From Sphingomonadaceae bacterium (GTDB taxonomy: Bacteria > Pseudomonadota > Alphaproteobacteria > Sphingomonadales > Sphingomonadaceae): a stretch of 64,000 bases of DNA. Position numbers and translations under genes: made by a program. The notes below the pieces were generated by a model. That model was not told where the DNA came from. It saw nothing but the letters and a program-made list of their open reading frames with translations, and ran no database searches. Location of the stretch: positions 27,154 to 91,153 of the forward strand of contig CANJQJ010000005.1 of NCBI GenBank assembly GCA_947476425.1, in the 5' to 3' direction. Below are positions 59,855 to 64,000 of the stretch, piece by piece (the stretch's first letter is position 1; each line of letters opens with the position of its first letter).

Positions 59855-60016
59855 CATGACACCCCTCGTCTCGTCGCCGCCATTGGTTAACGCGGAAACG
59901 CCTGTCGCTGCAATGAACAGCACGCATATCCGCAAAAAATGCTTGATCGCGAGCAAGCGAAATGGGCTGGTTGATTGGATCGCAAACCGTCGCTATAGCC
60001 GCCGTCTGGCCAGCTT

Positions 60017-60109
60017 GGAGACGTGGGTGAGTGGCTGAAACCAGCGGTTTGCTAAACCGCCGTGGGGGGTTTACTCCCACCGAGGGTTCGAATCCCTCCG
60101 TCTCCGCCA
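60017..60109 (+). tRNA. tRNA-Ser (anticodon GCU), CCA encoded
   Basis: Acceptor arm GGAGACG pairs with CGTCTCC; anticodon stem CGGTT/AACCG holds loop TTGCTAA with GCT; a long variable arm (GTGGGGGGTTTACTCCCAC) marks a class II tRNA; the T loop is GGTTCGAATCC. A 3' GCCA is encoded. The change of gene content right after it makes it a likely integration site. Confidence 0.97.
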
Positions 60110-60327
60110 TACATCTAATGAAATCAGTGCTTTATCGAGGGGCAAAGCCCTCTACCCACCTTTCTACCCACCTTATCGATTGCGCTTGGGTCGCTATTTA
60201 GCGACACCCCCACCCCCATCGAAAATCCTACCAGACGAGACCCCACCTACCCGGCACCCCCCGTTTTGGTCAGATGGGACCCACGCTTCCTTCTACATAC
60301 TGTTTTGCTCGTCGGGTGGGGTTTGGG
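60110..60327. other. Island-edge sequence after tRNA-Ser, possible att region
   Basis: Contains the direct repeat CTACCCACCTT twice (about 60151-60173) and a C-rich run, and no gene. Such GGTGGGTAG-type repeats often lie at the ends of integrase genes or att cores beside tRNA genes. No second copy of the tRNA 3' end was seen in the window. Confidence 0.45.
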
Positions 60328-61050
60328 TCACTTCTTCCGCCATGCGCTAGCAAGCCGCTGCGCTTCCGCGATCTGCGCTGGTGTCATCTTGGAGGCGACT
60401 AAGTCGCGGTTCTTCACGGCATTCGCATTTCCTGACGCTGCGCTCAGGTTGAACCACTTATGCGCCTGGACGTAGTCCTGCGTCACACCTTGGCCCGCGA
60501 CGTACATCACGCCGAGGTTGGACTGCGCTCCAGCATTCCCTTGGTCTGCAGCCTTACGGTACCAGCCAGCAGCGGCAGCGAAGTCCTGCGGCACACCTTG
60601 GCCCTTGGCGTACATCACACCAAGGTTGCACTGCCCTAAGGCATCGCCTTGGTCTGCAGCCTTACGGTACCAGCCAGCAGCGGCAGCGTAGTCCTGCGTC
60701 ACACCTTGGCCCTCGTCGTACATCACGCCGAGGTTGGACTGCGCTGCAGCATACCCTTGGTCTGCAGCCTTACGGTACCAGCCAGCAGCGGCAGCGTAGT
60801 CCTGCGCCACGCCTTGGCCGTTGTAGTACATCAAGCCGAGGTTGTTCTGCGCGCTGGCGCTCCCAGCATCAGCCATACCCGTAAGGGCGGGGACATCTCT
60901 CCGAACGTATGCCGCATATGGCGTATCGGCTTGCGCCGCCGCCGTTACTGGAGCTGAGCGCACCCCTTTCGCCGGAGCAGCCGATGCAGCGCTAAAACAG
61001 CAGCTAGCGACGACAAGTGCAGTGGCAGCTATCATGGGTTTGTAAATCAT
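60328..61050 (-). CDS. Sel1-repeat (TPR-like) exported protein
   Basis: 240 residues with a signal peptide (MIYKPMIAATALVVASCCFS) and four or five Sel1 repeats of the form AAGWYRKAADQGxAxAQxNLG. The coding DNA repeats every 108 bases with near-identity (60541, 60649, 60757), so the repeats were recently duplicated. The protein is likely periplasmic and mediates protein contacts. It lies inside the presumed island. Confidence 0.9.
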   Translation of the reverse strand: MIYKPMIAATALVVASCCFSAASAAPAKGVRSAPVTAAAQADTPYAAYVRRDVPALTGMADAGSASAQNNLGLMYYNGQGVAQDYAAAAGWYRKAADQGYAAAQSNLGVMYDEGQGVTQDYAAAAGWYRKAADQGDALGQCNLGVMYAKGQGVPQDFAAAAGWYRKAADQGNAGAQSNLGVMYVAGQGVTQDYVQAHKWFNLSAASGNANAVKNRDLVASKMTPAQIAEAQRLASAWRKK

Positions 61051-61102
61051 AGGACAACCCTACAGCGGTTAAGGGTCGTTGACAGCAAATATCAGGTTTG
61101 GA

Positions 61103-61420
61103 TCACCGCTCACACGCATGCCCACGCCAGTAGCGATCCCAGCGCAGCGCCCAGCCTCCCTTGACCATGGCACAGGATACATCACCGCCCACCGGAGATA
61201 CGCACCAAGCCGCAGTCCTATTCCCAACGCCGTTGCCGACTGAGGTGCAGCGCATAGCCGGACCGGAAACAAGGACATGGCCTTCTACACTGCGTCCGGT
61301 TGGCACACCGAGGAATCTGACAAGAGCATCGCGGGCTTGGGCAGCAGTGGCATCGGGGCATGGCTGGTTCGAACGGCAGCTACCGTCCATCTCTCGGGCA
61401 GCAATGCCTGACAGCCGCAC
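61103..61420 (-). CDS. Short thermonuclease-like (SNase fold) ORF, possibly 5'-truncated
   Basis: 105 residues from a GTG. The segment VRLSGIAAREMDGSCRSNQP and ARDALVRFLG resemble the middle part of SNase-like proteins (RLxGIDAPE... block), with a C-terminal AWCVSPVGGDVSCAMVKGGWA. The usual N-terminal VxDGDT strand is absent; the frame continues upstream to a TAG at about 61487 but has no standard start codon. It may be a short variant or a decayed gene. Confidence 0.5.
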   Translation of the reverse strand: MRLSGIAAREMDGSCRSNQPCPDATAAQARDALVRFLGVPTGRSVEGHVLVSGPAMRCTSVGNGVGNRTAAWCVSPVGGDVSCAMVKGGWALRWDRYWRGHACER

Positions 61421-61512
61421 ATGCGGGCCTTCGGCGCACCAGCCGACTGCTGCAGAATCTGCGAAAGGAATGCAGTAACAGATGTCAGTGAGCTGGAAAC
61501 GACTCTAGTGAT

Positions 61513-62580
61513 TCAGATTTTCCAGAGGAGCGTCGCCGAGAACAGGCGCTGATGGTAATCATAAAGCGCGACATTCGAATGGCGATAAATGAAGCGGGTC
61601 TGTGGTCTAAAGGTCACGCCCGAACGCACGGGTAGATCGAAGCTTGCCGAAAAAGTCGACCTCTGTTCGTGGCGCTTTTCACCAATAGCGAGCGTAATTT
61701 CCCTGTAATCGCGGCGCTGATAGGTATAGCCAAGACGAGCCTTAGCTTCAAACTTACCGATTTTTATGGGGATTTGGGTGCGACCGCTGGCTTGCCAAGC
61801 GCCATAGCGGTATTGCGGCCCGGCGGTCCATTCGTCGTCCACGCGAAAGCCCGCCGCCACGTAGCCCTTGCGCTTGGCAAAGAAGCGATAGGTATCAATC
61901 CCTGCCATCGCGGTGTTGGCATCAAGTCGGTCTGCGGTGACGAAGTTCTTGCGCAGATAGGTCACCGACGCGCGCACCAACAAGTGGGGCGTGGCAAAGG
62001 CAGACAGCGCAGGCGAGACAAGGTGCATGTCGAGATAGGCGTGTTCGCCGAGCAGAACATGACTGTATTGGTAATCGATCGATGCCGTCAGCTTACCGAA
62101 ACGGCGGCTGAGTGACGCGCTGGTAGAATGGACGGCGAGATCGAAGTCGTTGAGATCGCGGTTGTGGGCATCTTCGTAGCTGTAGCCAAAGCGAAGTGTG
62201 GTTTTTTTGGTTACGAGCGGTGTGAAAGTGGCGGCGACCGAGATCAGGAGCGATTCATCGCCCTTGCGAACATTGAGATCGCCGTCATCGACCGAGACAT
62301 TGCTATCGAATTGCGCGCCGATGCCGAGCGTGAGCGTGAAGGGGGGCGGCGGCTGGGCGAGGGGCTGTTGGGGCAAGGCCTGCTGGGCAAGGGATTCGCG
62401 GGCCTTGCCCAATTGTTCTTGCGCGCGATTTGCCTGACTATCCTGAGATTGCACTTCTTTGGCTTGTGCAGGCAGGCACAGGAAAAGCGCGCAAAGGGCT
62501 GCGGCGGCCTTGGCGGTCGTCTGGCGGATGGTCAGGCTTTCACACAAAGAGCCGTGGGGGGCGAACCACCCCGTGATCAT
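61513..62580 (-). CDS. Exported beta-barrel protein, outer-membrane type
   Basis: 355 residues. A signal peptide (AKAAAALCALFLCLPAQAKE) is followed by a Gln-rich linker and a pattern of alternating hydrophobic beta-strands ending in LFSATLLWKI. The GIGAQFDSNVSVDDGDLN start and strand pattern resemble the barrel domain of Slam-like (DUF560) proteins without their TPR part. It is paired with the repeat protein at 62603, 22 bases upstream. Function not established. Confidence 0.7.
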   Translation of the reverse strand: MITGWFAPHGSLCESLTIRQTTAKAAAALCALFLCLPAQAKEVQSQDSQANRAQEQLGKARESLAQQALPQQPLAQPPPPFTLTLGIGAQFDSNVSVDDGDLNVRKGDESLLISVAATFTPLVTKKTTLRFGYSYEDAHNRDLNDFDLAVHSTSASLSRRFGKLTASIDYQYSHVLLGEHAYLDMHLVSPALSAFATPHLLVRASVTYLRKNFVTADRLDANTAMAGIDTYRFFAKRKGYVAAGFRVDDEWTAGPQYRYGAWQASGRTQIPIKIGKFEAKARLGYTYQRRDYREITLAIGEKRHEQRSTFSASFDLPVRSGVTFRPQTRFIYRHSNVALYDYHQRLFSATLLWKI

Positions 62581-62602
62581 CTTAGCACTCTATACGGCCA
62601 GA

Positions 62603-63082
62603 TTATTCGGGATTGGAAGCCGCTGGCGCAGTTACCGTTGCGGTAATGCGTTCGACTACGCGATTGGCGGCAGCGTCAGCCGCCTGTTCTGCCGCATTGT
62701 TTGCCATGCCATCCGCCATTTCTACGGGACCGCCGCCAGCCATATTGTACATCATCTCGGGATTATCCAGTCCGCCAGCCAAGCTGCGTTCGGTGGGGTC
62801 GATAATCCCGTCGTCCCCGGCGCGGGTCATTTCCACAACGACGTCTGTGGGAGAGTCGACATTGACAGCCGGGGGTTCGCTGACGATGACGCCGACGTCA
62901 TCGATCACGACAGGATCCACCACCAACTCGGGTTCATCCACAACGACGTCTGTGGGAGAGTCGACATCGACAGCCGGGGGTTCGATCGCTACATAGTCGG
63001 CTTCGACCGCGCGGGCCGCTCCGGAAAGGACAAGTAGGCTGGCGCCAGCAACAAGCGCAAAGGTAAGCTCGGATTTGTGCAT
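62603..63082 (-). CDS. Exported acidic repeat protein, unknown function
   Basis: About 159 residues. A signal peptide (MHKSELTFALVAGASLLVLS) is followed by two copies of VDSPTDVVV separated by valine/proline-rich acidic sequence, then a helix with NNAAEQAADAAANRVVERIT. The underlying DNA has two near-identical 40-base blocks (about 62839-62881 and 62941-62981). GGAAGAG sits ahead of the ATG pair. It appears to be co-transcribed with the downstream barrel. Confidence 0.7.
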   Translation of the reverse strand: MHKSELTFALVAGASLLVLSGAARAVEADYVAIEPPAVDVDSPTDVVVDEPELVVDPVVIDDVGVIVSEPPAVNVDSPTDVVVEMTRAGDDGIIDPTERSLAGGLDNPEMMYNMAGGGPVEMADGMANNAAEQAADAAANRVVERITATVTAPAASNPE

Positions 63083-63281
63083 CATGCTCTTCCGAATGGA
63101 CAGATGATTGGGCGCTGGCCCTAGACCAAAGTCGATAACACGGGCGCCGCGCCTAGTCACGGACAAATAATCTATATCAATCAGTTATTTATGCGGCCCG
63201 CCTTGTCAGAGCAAGTGAGTGCGCCGAATCGGGCTGGTTAGAATGGCTGAATGATTTACCCATTAGCAGAGTGGCCCATAT

Positions 63282-63608
63282 TTATCCCGCGACCGGCTTC
63301 CTACCCCGCGTCCGGGTCGATCCCGGCGCAGTCATACCGAGAGCGAACATAAGGTCCTCGGTGTTTTGGAAGAACACTGACATCATATGGCGCTCAGCCT
63401 TGGCTTCGATGGTCTCGCCGCCGTGTTTCCAGCCGGGGTGATTTTTACCTCGGCGTATCGTCTCCGGACGTCGTGCGCCGTGCATACGGCAAACGGAAAA
63501 AGGCATCTTCCCCCACGAGACCACGGCAGGGTTTTTGCAGCGCTCACCAGACCGCTTTGAGCGGGCCGTGCATTGTTTTGTCCTAACTCCTACGTCGGGC
63601 AACGGCAT
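63282..63608 (-). CDS. HGGxSTG-like small zinc-motif protein (island/phage type)
   Basis: 108 residues. CTARSKRSGERCKNPAV followed by CRMHGARRPET gives the Cys-Cys...Cys-x2-His pattern of the HGGxSTG family found in phages and islands; the defining HGG is degenerated to HGARRPET, but a later KHGGETIEAKAER repeats the HGG. Role unknown. Confidence 0.65.
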   Translation of the reverse strand: MPLPDVGVRTKQCTARSKRSGERCKNPAVVSWGKMPFSVCRMHGARRPETIRRGKNHPGWKHGGETIEAKAERHMMSVFFQNTEDLMFALGMTAPGSTRTRGRKPVAG

Positions 63609-63695
63609 GATAGTTTCTTCCCATTACGCTGGTCGAGGCGCGCACTGGACGGGCGCAGAAATTCTTTTGGCAGTTACCCCTTGCAGGGCGGGGAG

Positions 63696-63799
63696 CTTTT
63701 GTATGTTTTGTCGGTTACCCCCCACCCCATCCGAGCAGTGTTGTTGTATTAAGAAATAGGAAAAATGTGTTAGGGGGGTACCTACAAAACATACAAAAG
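63696..63799. repeat. Long inverted repeat around a 49-base AT-rich core
   Basis: CTTTTGTATGTTTTGT (63696-63711) is exactly inverted at 63784-63799, and ACCCCCC (63717-63723) is inverted at 63773-63779. The arms, about 28 bases each, differ only by a short spacer. The base composition is unlike the host. It could be a miniature element, a replication or integration site, or a two-way terminator. Confidence 0.75.
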
Positions 63800-63879
63800 G
63801 TCGGACATATGTCGTGACAACGACAGTTAAACATAGGGGCCTAGCTGATATGATCACACCCATGCGCAAACTTCTTCTA

Positions 63880-64000
63880 GGGTCAGGACCTGTTAAATTG
63901 CTTGCATGATGGGCTGAGGGTTGATTCAATGGTGGCACCAGGAGGTGCTGCTTGTGGACGATCTGTTTATGCTGAGCGAGGTGCAGATGCGCCGGATCAA
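63880..64000 (+). mobile_element. Left end of an IS5-type insertion sequence (partial)
   Basis: The sequence GGGTCAGGACCTGTTAAATT after TTCTTCTA looks like an IS5-group left end (target TA). It is followed after about 70 bases by an in-frame transposase start. The rest is outside the window. Confidence 0.65.
63954..64000 (+). CDS. IS5 family transposase, N-terminus only (partial)
   Basis: From GTG 63954 the frame reads VDDLFMLSEVQMRRI, a typical N-terminus of IS5/IS1031-group transposases (LSEVQMRRI block). AGGAGG is about nine bases upstream. It continues past the right edge. Confidence 0.75.
   Translation, partial: MDDLFMLSEVQMRRI

Overview
This window reads as chromosome of an alphaproteobacterium of the sphingomonad type. 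The evidence is a large family-typical TonB-dependent receptor, two proteins with PEPxxWA-CTERM sorting tails, a high G+C content with strong third-position bias, and several alphaproteobacterial gene orders: a cox/cta cluster, pdxJ-acpS-lepB, a rib cluster, and rne-amiC-mrcA-prfB. Species cannot be fixed from the sequence alone.

Layout. 1-2733 holds most of an M16 zinc protease gene running off the left edge. 3205-7658 holds clpB behind a heat-shock-type promoter, a 2OG-Fe(II) oxygenase and a sulfotransferase-like gene. 7772-13275 holds a TonB receptor, a small metallopeptidase, ccmA-ccmB and a PEPxxWA-CTERM protein. 13392-23195 is one long minus-strand run: ctaC-ctaD-ctaB-small ORF-ctaG-ctaE-DUF983-surf1-thrC-M16 peptidase-methyltransferase. 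It builds and matures an aa3-type cytochrome c oxidase and continues into threonine synthesis. 23397-27458 holds pyrE-pdxJ-acpS-lepB-transporter and a small membrane protein; 27455-30723 holds ribD-ribE-ribBA-ribH plus a 59-residue ORF. A second PEPxxWA-CTERM gene and gyrB follow.

34628-36237 is a minus-strand trio of membrane genes with stand-alone COX3-like and COX4-like subunits. rne (minus) diverges from amiC-mrcA-prfB-lipoprotein methyltransferase. Then come a P450, a short RadC-like gene, thyA-folA, and a minus operon VOC-DUF3617-NAT-MFS. uvrB, a lipoprotein, a tiny structured transcript unit (about 54650-54804), DUF2721 and DUF1640 genes, polA, a GST and a DUF1134 (EipA-like) gene complete the core part.

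At 60017 a tRNA-Ser(GCU) gene marks a change. From there to 64000 base composition drifts, housekeeping genes stop, and the content is a Sel1-repeat protein, a shortened nuclease-like ORF, a beta-barrel/repeat-protein pair, an HGGxSTG-like zinc protein, a 16-bp-armed inverted repeat and the left end of an IS5-type element. This looks like the tRNA-proximal edge of an integrated island; no integrase is visible.

Intergenic spaces carry several families of dispersed palindromic repeats, some in near-identical pairs tens of kilobases apart. The most unusual element is at 54650-54804: a 12-base match to the canonical 16S rRNA 3' end drives an 18-codon ORF, followed by a hairpin that carries a sequence complementary to that Shine-Dalgarno, then a strong intrinsic terminator.
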